A stretch of 64,000 nt of DNA from Ruegeria sediminis (GCF_005938215.1 NZ_VCPD01000009.1:1-64000); one strand, 5' to 3'; numbered from the stretch's first letter, positions 1 to 10,162 are shown. Translations and numbers: made by a program. Notes: generated from the letters alone by a model not told the origin.

Positions 1-145
1 CCAGCACCTGGCCGGCATGAAGGACAGCAAGGTCATCGTCGCCATCAACAAGGACGAAGAGGCGCCGATCTTCCAGGTCGCCGATTTCGGCCTCGTCGCA
101 GACCTGTTCCAGGCCGTGCCGGAACTGACCGAGAAGCTGGGATGA
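1..145 (+). CDS. etfA: Electron transfer flavoprotein alpha subunit, C-terminal end (partial)
   Basis: Only the last 47 codons lie in the window; the reading frame starts at base 2 and ends with TGA. The segment [19 protein letters not shown] followed by a short [11 protein letters not shown] stretch is the typical end of the ETF alpha FAD domain. ETF takes electrons from acyl-CoA dehydrogenases and passes them to ETF-ubiquinone oxidoreductase. The nearby hbdA, also on the plus strand, fits the usual etfB-etfA-hbdA neighbourhood of Rhodobacteraceae, and Mcd at 11.6 kb is a likely electron donor. The call rests on a short tail, but that tail is very characteristic. Confidence 0.9.
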   Translation, partial: QHLAGMKDSKVIVAINKDEEAPIFQVADFGLVADLFQAVPELTEKLG

Positions 146-184
146 CAGCGGCGGGGTGAAGCCCCGCCCGACTGCAAGACCGCG

Positions 185-212
185 AAGGCCCGCCCGAAAC
201 GGCGGGCCTTTC
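185..212. terminator. Hairpin terminator between etfA and the convergent DUF6473 gene
   Basis: A perfect 10-bp stem (AAGGCCCGCC / GGCGGGCCTT) with a 6-nt loop lies 40 bases after the etfA stop and directly before the stop of the convergent gene. The A/T ends on both sides (AA before, TT then TCTC after) allow it to work in both directions, although the T tract is short. Confidence 0.75.
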
Positions 213-1040
213 TCATGCAAGGTCCATCAAGACCCGGTGCAGGCGGTCGGCGATCACACGATGCGTCGCGGGGCCGATCAGGTGCTCGGCCAGTGGCTGC
301 TGCAGCACCCCGAACAGCATGTCCTCCAGCTCGTCCGATTCGGCCGACGCGCGCACCGGAACCTCGACCAGCGCGTCGCAGAGGCCCGTCACCTGCGCGA
401 CCAGATCGGCGTCGAGCAGCAACGGCTCGGCCGCCAACTGCTCGCCGGCGTCCTCCTCGGGCCCGCTTTCGTAGCGCAGCCACAACAACACGACCGGAGG
501 CGCGATCACCGCCAGAAATTCCCGCATCCGTTCCGCCCAGGCGCGACGCAGTTCCTGCCTGACGCTGTCGAACCGCGCCGCGTCCTGGTCGCGCAGCCGG
601 GTCAGCAGGTGGCGCGAGAAATGGATCTCGGTGAAATCGACCTTGGGGAACAGTTTCTTCAGGGCTTCGCTGGGCTCAAGAACCCGGTCGTTGCGGCGCG
701 GGTGCACGCGGTAGAACGGGTTCGACAGGGTCTGGGCGCCGGGCAACTGGATCACGCAGCAGTCGGCGCCGTTCGCCAGCTTCGCAAGCGCCGCATCCCG
801 CGCCATCGCCTCGAGCCCGTAGGAGACGCTGCCCAGGTTTACGCATGTCCGGCCGCTCCGCTGCTCGAGGATGGCGGGAAACGGGGTTTCCACGAAACGG
901 CCGAAGGTTTCAGTGCCGCCCAGACAGGCCAGGTAGGGCCGGTCGAAAGACCGCGCGGGACCACGGAACAGCAGCCGCGAGGCGCCGTATGTGCAAGTCG
1001 GGTCCGAAGGCGTATCGACGCCCAGTCGATCATAGCTCAT
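213..1040 (-). CDS. DUF6473 family protein
   Basis: A 275-residue protein. The N-terminal pattern [16 protein letters not shown] followed by [17 protein letters not shown] matches, from memory, the Rhodobacteraceae family DUF6473. An early segment also reads like an SGNH/GDSL-type fold (LGGTET block, a later VNLGS block), but no function is established. There is no signal peptide and no clear membrane segment apart from a hydrophobic [14 protein letters not shown] strand near residue 165, which is more likely a buried beta strand. It is transcribed towards etfA and divergently from hbdA, with 163 bases between the two starts. The ATG start is the first in frame. Confidence 0.7.
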   Translation of the reverse strand: MSYDRLGVDTPSDPTCTYGASRLLFRGPARSFDRPYLACLGGTETFGRFVETPFPAILEQRSGRTCVNLGSVSYGLEAMARDAALAKLANGADCCVIQLPGAQTLSNPFYRVHPRRNDRVLEPSEALKKLFPKVDFTEIHFSRHLLTRLRDQDAARFDSVRQELRRAWAERMREFLAVIAPPVVLLWLRYESGPEEDAGEQLAAEPLLLDADLVAQVTGLCDALVEVPVRASAESDELEDMLFGVLQQPLAEHLIGPATHRVIADRLHRVLMDLA

Positions 1041-1203
1041 GCCAGTCCCCGGGAAACGCTACCTGTCGAAACGCTAAACCCCGGACCGTTGCGAATTCCC
1101 TAATGCGCGCATTTGAAGCAAATCCGGGATGCCGCGGCCCCTTGCCGCCGCCCCCGCCCTGCCAGTAAGGTCGCGGCAACCCGCGAGAAAAGGCACCAGT
1201 GGA

Positions 1204-2079
1204 ATGGAAATCAAATCGGTCGGAGTGATTGGCGCAGGCCAGATGGGCAACGGTATCGCCCATGTCCTGGCGCTGGCGGAATATGACGTGTTGCTGACCG
1301 ATGTCAGCAAGGACGCATTGGACCAGGCCATCGAGACGATCGAGGCGAACATGGCCCGGCAAGCCTCGCGCGGCAAGATCACCGATGACGAGATGCAGGC
1401 GGCCCTGAAACGCATCCAGACCACGCTGAACCTGCCTGACATCGGCAAGACCGATCTGGTGATCGAGGCCGCGACCGAGCGCGAGACGATCAAGCAGGCG
1501 ATCTTCGAAGACTTGCAGCCGCATCTTCAGCCGCACACGATTCTGACTTCGAACACTTCGTCGATCTCGATCACGCGCCTGGCCAGCCGCACGGACCGGC
1601 CCGAACGTTTCATGGGGTTCCACTTCATGAACCCGGTGCCGGTGATGCAACTGGTCGAATTGATCCGCGGCATCGCGACGGATGAGGCGACCTTCAAGGC
1701 CTGCAAGGCCGTCGTGGACCGGCTGAACAAGACCGCCGCCAGCGCCGAGGATTTCCCGGCCTTCATCGTGAACCGCATCCTGATGCCGATGATCAACGAG
1801 GCGGTCTATACGCTGTACGAGGGCGTGGGCAACGTCCAGTCCATCGACCAGTCGATGAAGCTGGGGGCCAATCACCCGATGGGGCCGCTGGAACTGGCGG
1901 ACTTCATCGGCCTCGACACCTGCCTCGCGATCATGAACGTGCTGCATGACGGGCTGGCCGACACCAAGTACCGCCCCTGCCCGCTGCTGACGAAATATGT
2001 CGAGGCCGGTTGGCTGGGGCGCAAGACCGACCGCGGCTTCTACGACTATCGGGGCGAAGTGCCGGTCCCGACCCGCTAG
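1204..2079 (+). CDS. hbdA: 3-hydroxybutyryl-CoA dehydrogenase
   Basis: A 291-residue NAD-dependent dehydrogenase that oxidises (or reduces) 3-hydroxyacyl-CoA. The Rossmann loop is GAGQMG at residues 10-15. The catalytic histidine lies in GFHFMNPVPVMQLVE (His140). The C-terminal helical domain ends in WLGRKTDRGFYDY, typical of this family. The frame is open for 25 codons upstream, but the family length and the N-terminal MEIKSVGVIGAG place the start at 1204. It lies near etfA and so belongs to short-chain acyl-CoA metabolism (butyrate, PHB or the ethylmalonyl-CoA route). Confidence 0.95.
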   Translation: MEIKSVGVIGAGQMGNGIAHVLALAEYDVLLTDVSKDALDQAIETIEANMARQASRGKITDDEMQAALKRIQTTLNLPDIGKTDLVIEAATERETIKQAIFEDLQPHLQPHTILTSNTSSISITRLASRTDRPERFMGFHFMNPVPVMQLVELIRGIATDEATFKACKAVVDRLNKTAASAEDFPAFIVNRILMPMINEAVYTLYEGVGNVQSIDQSMKLGANHPMGPLELADFIGLDTCLAIMNVLHDGLADTKYRPCPLLTKYVEAGWLGRKTDRGFYDYRGEVPVPTR

Positions 2080-2117
2080 GGCGAGGCGACGGATTTCCCG
2101 GCCGTCACGGCGGCGGA

Positions 2118-3047
2118 TCAGGAGGTCTTGCCGCCGCCCAACGCCATGGTGCGCGCCCGCAGCCAGGTCATGAAGCCGCGCGGATCACGCTCGAGCAACT
2201 CCATGTCCGCGTCCGGAATGGGCTCTCCGATGACCGGCGCCTGCGGTTTGTTGCAGGAGCGGACGATTTCATGCAGCAGCAGCCCCTGCCGCAGGATGCC
2301 CGACACGCGGTTGGCGATCTGGTACCAGCGCGAGTTCGATCCCGGAAAGAAGATCGGCACCACCCGCGCGCCCGACCGCCGGATCATCTTGGCGGTGAAG
2401 ACGTTCCATTCCCGTTCGAGCGCCGGTCCGAACCATGTGTCCGAGGACATCACCACGCCCGACGGGAACAGGGCGACGACGCCGCCCTCGGCCAGGTGCG
2501 CCATGGCCTTGCCGCGCATCTCGAGCATCTTGGTCTGGGCCTCGGGGTCGTGCGGGAACGGCACCGGGATCATGAACGAGGTCGCCGCCTCGTCCAGCCC
2601 GGTGAGAACCGAGCGCGTGAGGATCCTGTAGTCGCTGCGCACCCGGCCGATCAGTTCGGCCAGGATCATCCCGTCCACCATTCCGTGCGGGTGGTTGGCC
2701 ACCACCACGACCGGGCCTTCCTTGGGGATGCGCGCGATCTGTTCCGGCGGCGTCAGCAGGTCGATTCCCATGACCTCCAGCGCGCCGCCCCAGAATTTCT
2801 GCCCGCGGTAATGTTCGTTCTTCTTCTCGAACTTGTTCACCATCCGCAGGATGGTCAGCTTGCCGGTGCACCATTCGATCGCGCGGATCGCGGTCGCGGT
2901 CCACGCGTCGTCGAAGGAGTTCGCATAGGTCAGGGTACGGCGATCATAGATCTCGCCCTGCTGCGCGGTCCCATCCACCACCGGGCCAGTCTTGCTATCG
3001 TGCGCGGTCTCCGCCACTTCTTGGTCTTCCCGTTCTTCGCGTCGCAC
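2118..3047 (-). CDS. Lysophospholipid acyltransferase family protein (PlsC-like)
   Basis: About 309 residues with the acyltransferase motif NHPHGMVDG (a variant of the HX4D box) near residue 118, followed by a VALFPSG block corresponding to the second conserved motif. It probably acylates a lysolipid at the inner membrane; the substrate (glycerophospholipid or ornithine lipid) cannot be read from sequence. It is the last gene of the chvI-to-HPr run, 11 bases behind HPr. The start is a GTG and the N-terminal 30 residues are charged and poorly conserved-looking, so a start some codons further in is possible. Confidence 0.8.
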   Translation of the reverse strand: MRREEREDQEVAETAHDSKTGPVVDGTAQQGEIYDRRTLTYANSFDDAWTATAIRAIEWCTGKLTILRMVNKFEKKNEHYRGQKFWGGALEVMGIDLLTPPEQIARIPKEGPVVVVANHPHGMVDGMILAELIGRVRSDYRILTRSVLTGLDEAATSFMIPVPFPHDPEAQTKMLEMRGKAMAHLAEGGVVALFPSGVVMSSDTWFGPALEREWNVFTAKMIRRSGARVVPIFFPGSNSRWYQIANRVSGILRQGLLLHEIVRSCNKPQAPVIGEPIPDADMELLERDPRGFMTWLRARTMALGGGKTS

Positions 3048-3058
3048 AGGCGGCCCGC

Positions 3059-3328
3059 TCAGAACCCTTCTCCGAACTTCTCGTTCACCAGAGTCTCAAG
3101 CGCATCCGCCAACGCCTCAGCATCCGGGCCGTGCGTCTCGACGTCAATAGTGGTTCCGCGCGACGCTGCCAACATCAAAAGGCCCATGATGCTGTCGCCC
3201 GAGGCAGAAAGTCCGTCCTTCGACACCTCTGCCGTGGCGTCAAATCCCTCGACGACCTCGACCAGCTTGGCCGAAGCGCGGGCGTGCAGCCCTTTTTCGT
3301 TCACAATCTTCAGTCGGCGGTTGGCCAT
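3059..3328 (-). CDS. ptsH: HPr phosphocarrier protein (PTS)
   Basis: An 89-residue HPr. The phosphorylation histidine is His15 in GLHARAS and the regulatory serine is Ser46 in SASGDSIMG, the target of HPr kinase. A TTG seven codons upstream is in frame, but the ATG at 3328 gives the normal HPr length and places both residues at their canonical numbers; a GGA lies about 10 bases before it. No enzyme I gene is in the window. With HprK and an EIIA-Man-type domain beside it and no sugar permease, it is most likely a regulatory phosphorelay rather than a sugar uptake system. Confidence 0.95.
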   Translation of the reverse strand: MANRRLKIVNEKGLHARASAKLVEVVEGFDATAEVSKDGLSASGDSIMGLLMLAASRGTTIDVETHGPDAEALADALETLVNEKFGEGF

Positions 3329-3345
3329 ATTCAATAAATCCGGTT

Positions 3346-3738
3346 TCAATCGAGCGTTACGTTCTTGGTGTTGATGTACTTCCGCCCGGCTTCCATCGCG
3401 TGCCGGACGGCCTCCCCTACCGGAAGGTCGCGGCTCTTGGCCAGCTTGATCAGCATGGGCAGGTTTGCGCCGTACAGGATGCGGCGGTCCTGCGGAGTGC
3501 AGGCGCGCAGGCTCAGGTTCGAGGGGCTGCCGCCGTAGAGATCCGTCACCACCACGACGCCGTCGCCGGTATCCACCTGATCCGCCGCCACGCAGATCTC
3601 GCGCTGCTTGGCTTCGCGGTCGTGATCGGCCTCGATTGACACTGCCACCAGGCCGGGTTGCTGGCCGACGACATGCTGCATGGCGGCCAGATACTCCTTG
3701 GCCAGCCCCCCATGCGCTACGATCACGATCCCGATCAA
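3346..3738 (-). CDS. PTS EIIA component, mannose-family fold
   Basis: A 130-residue EIIA-Man domain. The phosphorylated histidine is His9 in IVIVAHGGLA, and VVVVTDLYGGSPSNL is the second conserved loop. It receives phosphate from HPr-His15. There is no linked EIIB, EIIC or EIID, as is usual for this alphaproteobacterial regulatory PTS. The start codon is TTG and overlaps the rapZ stop (TTGA), so translation is probably coupled. HPr follows 17 bases downstream. Confidence 0.92.
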   Translation of the reverse strand: MIGIVIVAHGGLAKEYLAAMQHVVGQQPGLVAVSIEADHDREAKQREICVAADQVDTGDGVVVVTDLYGGSPSNLSLRACTPQDRRILYGANLPMLIKLAKSRDLPVGEAVRHAMEAGRKYINTKNVTLD

Positions 3739-4616
3739 TCCGGCCTCACATTCGCCAAGCGGCGCTCAATTTCGCGGTGCCTTATTGACACCTGCTGACC
3801 CTCTTCCGCAAGGGCCTTTGCGACGGTTTCGGTCAGCGCGACCGAACGGTGCTGCCCGCCGGTGCAACCGAACGCCACCGAAAGATGCGCCTTGCCCTCG
3901 GCCCGGAACGCCGGCAGCAGCAGCCGCAGCAGGTCCACGACCCTGTCGACGAAGGGCGCAAAGTTCGGATCTGTCCGGATATAGTCCGCCACGTCGGGAT
4001 TGCGACCGTCGGCGGCGCGCAATTCCGGTTTCCAGTAGGGATTGGCGAGGAACCGGCAATCGAAAACCATGTCGAGCCCGCGCGGCAGGCCGCGCTTGTA
4101 GGAAAAGGATTCGACCGACACCGCAAGGTGACGCCCGCCTTCGGGCGCGAACCAGCGCTCCACCTCCTCGCGCAGCTGATGCACGTTCAGCGTGGTCGTG
4201 TCGATCAGCGTGTCCGCGATCTCGCGGATGGGTTGCAGCAGTTCCATCTCCTGCCGGATGCCGGCCTGCGGGCTGGCGCCGGGCGCCATCGGATGGCGGC
4301 GGCGGGTTTCCGAGAAGCGGCGCAGCAACACCTCTTCGCTGCAGTCCAGGTACAGCGTCGTCAGGTCGATCCGCTCCATCCGGCCCAGCTTGACGATCAG
4401 TTCGAGAAACCCGATCGTCGAAAAATCCCGGTTCCGCGCATCGATCCCCAGCGCCATCGGACGCTGCGGATCGGAGCCTTCGAGCACGCGGGTCAACAGC
4501 CCCATCGGCAGGTTGTCGATCGCTTCGAAGCCCAGGTCCTCGAGTACGTGAATGGCCGTGGACCGTCCGGCGCCGGACGGGCCGGTGACCAGCACGATAC
4601 GTCTCTGTGTGCTCAT
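3735..4616 (-). CDS. rapZ: RapZ (YvcJ) family nucleotide-binding protein
   Basis: A 293-residue RapZ-family protein: N-terminal P-loop GPSGAGRS (residues 12-19), a DNLP motif, and a C-terminal domain with the family signature GCTGGQHRSV. In enterobacteria RapZ is an RNA adaptor controlling GlmS; in this group its role is not established. The P-loop lysine is replaced by arginine, which I recall as common in alphaproteobacterial members. An upstream ATG exists, but the ATG at 4616 overlaps the hprK stop as ATGA and gives the family N-terminus MSTQRRIVLVTG. It belongs to the hprK-rapZ-EIIA-HPr unit. Confidence 0.92.
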   Translation of the reverse strand: MSTQRRIVLVTGPSGAGRSTAIHVLEDLGFEAIDNLPMGLLTRVLEGSDPQRPMALGIDARNRDFSTIGFLELIVKLGRMERIDLTTLYLDCSEEVLLRRFSETRRRHPMAPGASPQAGIRQEMELLQPIREIADTLIDTTTLNVHQLREEVERWFAPEGGRHLAVSVESFSYKRGLPRGLDMVFDCRFLANPYWKPELRAADGRNPDVADYIRTDPNFAPFVDRVVDLLRLLLPAFRAEGKAHLSVAFGCTGGQHRSVALTETVAKALAEEGQQVSIRHREIERRLANVRPD

Positions 4617-5083
4617 GTGCCGGGCCATTCGGGATCGACGCGCCCCATCTTGAGGATTTGAACCAAGGCTGCCGCGAAATGTGGCGTATCGACGGCGTGA
4701 AGCAAGGGAACAGATTGCCTCAGCACCTTTTTCCTGCGCGGCGCGGGAAGGCGCGCGGTTTCCGTTTCGTCAAGATCCAGCACCAAGGCCAGCGGAACCG
4801 GGCCCGCGGGTTGCGCGCGCAGCAGGCCGAGGCCGCGCGCTTCGATCAGGCCGGCAATGGCCTTTGGAGCGCGGGCCATGACCTGCTCGCCTTCCGTGCT
4901 GAGTTCGACGCGGTCATCGGCCACCAGCTCGGCGCCAAGCGCCATCATCTGCAGCGCCAGCGACGATTTCCCCGACCCCGACCGGCCCACGATCAACAAC
5001 CCCTTGCCGGCCACCGCCACGCAGCTTGCATGAACGATGGCGGTGTCGAGATCCTCCGCTTCGGACAGCGCGCCTGCGCCCAT
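4613..5083 (-). CDS. hprK: HPr kinase/phosphorylase, short alphaproteobacterial form
   Basis: 156 residues, only the C-terminal catalytic domain of the roughly 310-residue Firmicutes enzyme. The P-loop is GRSGSGKSS (residues 33-41) and the HprK signature IEARGLGLL is at residues 80-88. It phosphorylates HPr on Ser46, encoded three genes downstream. The N-terminal half of classical HprK is absent, as is normal for alphaproteobacteria. It starts three bases after the chvG stop and overlaps rapZ by four bases, so the sensor kinase and the PTS regulators are very probably one transcript. Confidence 0.95.
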   Translation of the reverse strand: MGAGALSEAEDLDTAIVHASCVAVAGKGLLIVGRSGSGKSSLALQMMALGAELVADDRVELSTEGEQVMARAPKAIAGLIEARGLGLLRAQPAGPVPLALVLDLDETETARLPAPRRKKVLRQSVPLLHAVDTPHFAAALVQILKMGRVDPEWPGT

Positions 5084-5086
5084 GGC

Positions 5087-6778
5087 TCAGACCGGCAGAC
5101 CGACGACGAAACGCGCACCCAGCGGATCCGACGTGATGTCCGCCTTGGTCGGGCGGATGTTTTCGGCCCAGATCACGCCGCCATGCGCTTCGACGATCTG
5201 CTTCGAGATCGCCAGCCCCAGCCCGGAATTGTTGCCGAAATGCTCGGGCGGGCGCTGCGAATAGAACCGTTTGAAGATCTTGGTCAGCGCCTGGTCCGGG
5301 ATGCCGGGGCCGGTATCCTCGACCACGACCAGCACCCGGTTCGCGCGCCGCCGGGCCCAGACCCGGATGGCGTCGCCCTCGTCGCAGAAGGAAATCGCGT
5401 TGGTGATCAGGTTCACGAAAACCTGCGCCAGGCGCGCCTCGAGACCGTTGATGACGATCGGATCGGACGGCAGGTCGGTGATGTAGTCGATGCCTTTCGA
5501 CCTTGCATCCTCGCCCAGGTACTGGCCCAGATTCCTGAGCAGCTTCATCAGGTCGAACGCCTGCTCGTCTTCCTTGACCAGTTCCGCGTCCAGCCGCGAG
5601 GCGTTCGAGATGTCGCTGACCAGGCGGTCGAGCCGGCGCACGTCGTGTTCGATCACGTCCAGCAGCTTGTCGCGCTGGTCGTCGCGCTTGACCATGCGCA
5701 GCGTACCGACGGCGGATTGCAGGCTGGCCAGCGGATTCTTGATCTCGTGCGCCACGTCCGCGGCGAACTGCTCGTTCGCGTCGATCCGGTTGTAAAGCGC
5801 CGAAACCATGCCCCGCAGCGCCTTGCTCAGGCGGCCGATCTCGTCCGGCCGCGCGCTGAGATCCGGGATCCGGATGCGGCCCGGGTTGAACTGCCGCGCG
5901 CCGCGGTCCTTGCCCATTTCGGCGGCCGCGGCCAGATCGGCCAGCGGGTTGGCGATGGTCGAGGCCAGAACCAGACTGAGGCCGACAGACACCAGCAGGG
6001 CCACGACGAACATCTGCAGCACCCGCTCCTGCTCGCGGCGCGAGAGCGCGTCGATTTCGCCGGCCGGTCCGGCAATCGCCACAACGCCGATGGGAACGTC
6101 GCCTTGCAGGATCGGGGTCGCCGCCACGATGACGGTTTCGCCCTCCACATCCGACAGCGCCTGAACCTGGGCTTCGCCCTTGACCGCGCCAGGAACCATG
6201 GACTTCATCTGGTCGGCCAGCGGCGGCGACAGGTTCTGCGACGGCCCGCTGAAGACCGAGGACACCCCGGTCCACACGACGTTCAGCCCGTCGCTGATGA
6301 TTGTCCGGCCGTCATCGGGCCGTTTCAGCGACTTGATCGCGGGCACGTGCCCCGCCCCGCGTGTCCAGCCGACGAGGTTGCCGGCAAGATCGAAGACAAA
6401 GATCTCGACCCCGTCCCGCAGCGCCAGCCCGGCAAGTGTATCCTGAACGTCCAGGCCGTCTCCGGTGGTCAGGTTGGTGGGGGCGCCGTCGCGGATCTGC
6501 GCCTCGAACACGTTGCTGACCAGCTCCACCTCGCCGGCCAGGGCATGTGCGCGCTGCAGCACCTGCCCCTTGCGCGAGTCGTCGAGATAGAGAAGACCGG
6601 CGACAAGGATGACCAGCGCGATCAGGTTGAAGGTGATGATCTTCCGCGCCAGCGGCGAACTGCGGAGCAGAAAGATGCTGAGCCGCGCCCGCTTGGTGCG
6701 CAACTCGGGCGCTTCCGGGTCATGCGGCACCACCCAGTCATCACCCAGAACGACGTCACCGTCGCGTGGTCGGTTCAC
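5087..6778 (-). CDS. chvG: Sensor histidine kinase ChvG (ExoS)
   Basis: A 563-residue membrane histidine kinase. Two transmembrane helices (about residues 47-65 and 256-276) flank a periplasmic sensor domain of roughly 190 residues; a HAMP region follows, then the H-box FAADVAHEIKNPLASL (His344) and the N, G1 (VEDTGPGIP) and G2 (GLGLAI) boxes. It phosphorylates ChvI in response to envelope or acid stress in related bacteria. The frame is open well upstream into chvI; I place the start at a GTG (6778) that gives an N-terminus VNRPRDGDVVLGDDW, 52 bases after the chvI stop. Confidence 0.93.
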   Translation of the reverse strand: MNRPRDGDVVLGDDWVVPHDPEAPELRTKRARLSIFLLRSSPLARKIITFNLIALVILVAGLLYLDDSRKGQVLQRAHALAGEVELVSNVFEAQIRDGAPTNLTTGDGLDVQDTLAGLALRDGVEIFVFDLAGNLVGWTRGAGHVPAIKSLKRPDDGRTIISDGLNVVWTGVSSVFSGPSQNLSPPLADQMKSMVPGAVKGEAQVQALSDVEGETVIVAATPILQGDVPIGVVAIAGPAGEIDALSRREQERVLQMFVVALLVSVGLSLVLASTIANPLADLAAAAEMGKDRGARQFNPGRIRIPDLSARPDEIGRLSKALRGMVSALYNRIDANEQFAADVAHEIKNPLASLQSAVGTLRMVKRDDQRDKLLDVIEHDVRRLDRLVSDISNASRLDAELVKEDEQAFDLMKLLRNLGQYLGEDARSKGIDYITDLPSDPIVINGLEARLAQVFVNLITNAISFCDEGDAIRVWARRRANRVLVVVEDTGPGIPDQALTKIFKRFYSQRPPEHFGNNSGLGLAISKQIVEAHGGVIWAENIRPTKADITSDPLGARFVVGLPV

Positions 6779-6830
6779 TGATCCGGTGTCGCGCAAGAGG
6801 ACCCTTTCGCCCGCCCCCAGAGAAGGGCGA

Positions 6831-7535
6831 TTACTCTTCGTTGTACCTATAGCCGATTCCGTAGAGAGTCTCGATAGCCGAGAATTCCGGATCGGCGCTG
6901 CGCATTTTCTTGCGGAGCCGCTTGATGTGGCTGTCGATGGTCCGGTCGTCCACGTAGACCTGGTCGTCATAGGCCACGTCCATCAGCTGATCGCGGCTCT
7001 TGACGAAGCCCGGGCGCTGCGCGAGGGCCTGCAGCAGCAGGAACTCGGTGACCGTCAGCGACACGTCGGCGCCTTTCCAGCTGACGGCGTGGCGCAGCGG
7101 ATCCATGCGCAGATGGCCGCGCTCCATCACCTTGGCCTCGCCGCCGCCGGTGCTGGGCGCATCGGTCGCGATCGCCTCCTGCCGGCGCAGCAGCGCGCGG
7201 ATCCGTTCGACCAGCAGGCGCTGCGAGAAGGGTTTCTTGACGTAGTCGTCGGCCCCCATGCGCAGGCCGAGAACCTCGTCGATCTCGTCATCCTTGGACG
7301 TCAGGAAGATCACCGGCATCTGCGTCTTCTGCCGCAGGCGCTGCAGCAGATCCATGCCGTCCATCCTGGGCATCTTGATGTCCAGAACCGCCATGTCGGG
7401 AAGCTTCTTGTTGAAGGCGTCCAATGCGGCCTGACCGTCGTTGTAGGTTTCGACCTCGAACCCCTCGGCCTCGAGTGTCATGGAAACCGACGTCAGGATG
7501 TTCCTGTCGTCATCCACCAATGCAATTTTTGACAT
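6831..7535 (-). CDS. chvI: Response regulator ChvI (OmpR family)
   Basis: 234 residues: a receiver domain with the acidic pair in LVDDD (residues 7-10), phospho-acceptor Asp52 in [12 protein letters not shown] and the conserved lysine in DDYVKKPF, followed by a winged-helix DNA-binding domain ending in [10 protein letters not shown]. It is the first gene of the minus-strand cluster and diverges from pckA. In rhizobia ChvG/ChvI controls envelope, exopolysaccharide and some central carbon genes; the position next to pckA and the PTS genes suggests the same link here. Confidence 0.95.
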   Translation of the reverse strand: MSKIALVDDDRNILTSVSMTLEAEGFEVETYNDGQAALDAFNKKLPDMAVLDIKMPRMDGMDLLQRLRQKTQMPVIFLTSKDDEIDEVLGLRMGADDYVKKPFSQRLLVERIRALLRRQEAIATDAPSTGGGEAKVMERGHLRMDPLRHAVSWKGADVSLTVTEFLLLQALAQRPGFVKSRDQLMDVAYDDQVYVDDRTIDSHIKRLRKKMRSADPEFSAIETLYGIGYRYNEE

Positions 7536-7887
7536 CTGGACTGCCCCTATTCCTGCTCTGTACTGCGTTGTTATCCCAATTTTCAGCCATTCTTCCCCGG
7601 TTTACGACCGCGAATCAATCCATAACTGCGATTCGCGGCGAAAGTGGGACGCCGATTGAGGCAAAAAAACATTACCCGTGAATCCGTCCCTGCCCGGCAA
7701 ACGGGCACGGTTTTCATGGTTGCGCTAAACTTTTCCTTGGTTGCGCTAACTGTGCCAAACCGTCCTGTTCACGCCCCGAAGGACCGTGATAAGACCCCGC
7801 TATCGGCTGGATTTTCGGCTGGACAATCGCCCCAAGAGCGCAAGCAGCTTACCGACGGTTGCAGCGCCGCCATAGGAGAAATATCGC
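7536..7887. promoter_or_regulatory. Divergent control region between chvI and pckA
   Basis: 352 bases without a credible gene. Two signals stand out. A 9-bp perfect inverted repeat, CCGCGAATC (7608-7616) and GATTCGCGG (7630-7638), lies nearer chvI. Two direct copies of TGGTTGCGCTAA begin at 7717 and 7738, exactly 21 bp apart, upstream of pckA. Each copy has a GTT-N5-AAC symmetry resembling a LacI-family operator. The ribosome binding site for pckA is TAGGAGAAATATCGC before the ATG. Exact promoters were not resolved. Confidence 0.6.
7717..7749 (+). repeat. Two direct copies of TGGTTGCGCTAA, 21 bp apart
   Basis: Copies at 7717-7728 and 7738-7749. The 21-bp repeat distance is two helical turns, so two protein dimers would sit on the same DNA face. 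They lie about 140-170 bases upstream of the pckA ATG. Likely operators for a pckA regulator; the protein is not identified in the window. Confidence 0.55.
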
Positions 7888-9486
<1,599 letters not shown>

Positions 9487-9868
9487 CCCGGAGAGGCCGA
9501 AAGGCCCCTTCCGCCGGCGCATGTCGGCATTGGGCCCACCGGGGAAGCCTGACCTGCCCTGGTCAAAATGTGTTTTATGTACGCACAAAAACCGTTGCCA
9601 GACGGGCGGTCCTCCGGTAATTCCACCGACCATCGAAACGAAAGAACCCGGCGCATCCGCGCCGGGTTGAAGCTGAATAAAAACCTTTGGACCGCAGATG
9701 CGCACTCACTCCCGCATCCACAACTCATATCGCCTGATCAGGAATCCAGTTTATGACTTGGCGAATGTCTGTCAATATGAGACTTGCAGGGCCGAGACGG
9801 TTTTCCGGGGCGAATTCGGAGACTCATGCCGGTGAGAGCGTGCGCAATGAAAAGGCAATGGTGACGGT
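9487..9868. other. Gap after pckA with a strong hairpin
   Basis: 382 bases with no gene I can support. The main structure is a perfect 10-bp stem (AACCCGGCGC / GCGCCGGGTT) with an ATCC loop at 9645-9668. On the plus strand it is followed by GAAGCTG, not a T tract; on the minus strand it is followed by CTTTCGTTT. It may end pckA transcription without a good U tract. A 10-bp palindrome CCTGATCAGG is at 9733-9742. The rest should hold the promoter of the small regulator gene at 9869. Confidence 0.45.
9645..9668. terminator. Candidate terminator hairpin downstream of pckA
   Basis: A perfect 10-bp G+C-rich stem with a 4-base loop. The downstream T tract is better on the minus strand than on the plus strand, so efficiency for pckA is uncertain. 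Confidence 0.5.
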
Positions 9869-10162
9869 ATGATCGAAATTTCGAAACTCGCGGAACTGCG
9901 CAAGCTGATGCAAAGCATGGAACAGACCCTGGGCCTTGAGGAACTGACGCCGGTCGAGCGCGACATCTACTACGCGGCGGGCGAGTTGTCGGAAACGGGG
10001 AACGAGGTTCGCACCTACGGTCTGATCGAGCACACGCTGGTCAAGAGCGTCTCGCGGCCGACCTTCTTCCGCGCCCTGAAATCGCTGGTCGAAAAAGGCT
10101 ACCTGTCGCAATGCGACAGCGCCAACCGGGGCAAGTACATCGTCAAGGGTCCCAATCACTAG
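9869..10162 (+). CDS. Small winged-helix DNA-binding protein
   Basis: 97 residues. After a short N-terminal helix, the stretch LTPVERDIYYAAGEL followed by SRPTFFRALKSLVEKGYL and a short basic turn (SANRGKYIV) reads as a winged helix-turn-helix of MarR/PadR-like shape with no other domain. The target is unknown. The next gene, a MASE1-like membrane protein, begins 29 bases downstream, so the two are probably one operon. The start ATG at 9869 is preceded by only a weak ribosome site (GGTGACGGT). I do not recognise a named family. Confidence 0.65.
   Translation: MIEISKLAELRKLMQSMEQTLGLEELTPVERDIYYAAGELSETGNEVRTYGLIEHTLVKSVSRPTFFRALKSLVEKGYLSQCDSANRGKYIVKGPNH

Noticed and set aside
4607..6781. 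A 724-codon open frame on the plus strand across hprK and chvG.
   Set aside because: It is antisense to two genes with clear kinase motifs and has the Arg/Gln/His-rich composition of a high-G+C shadow frame.
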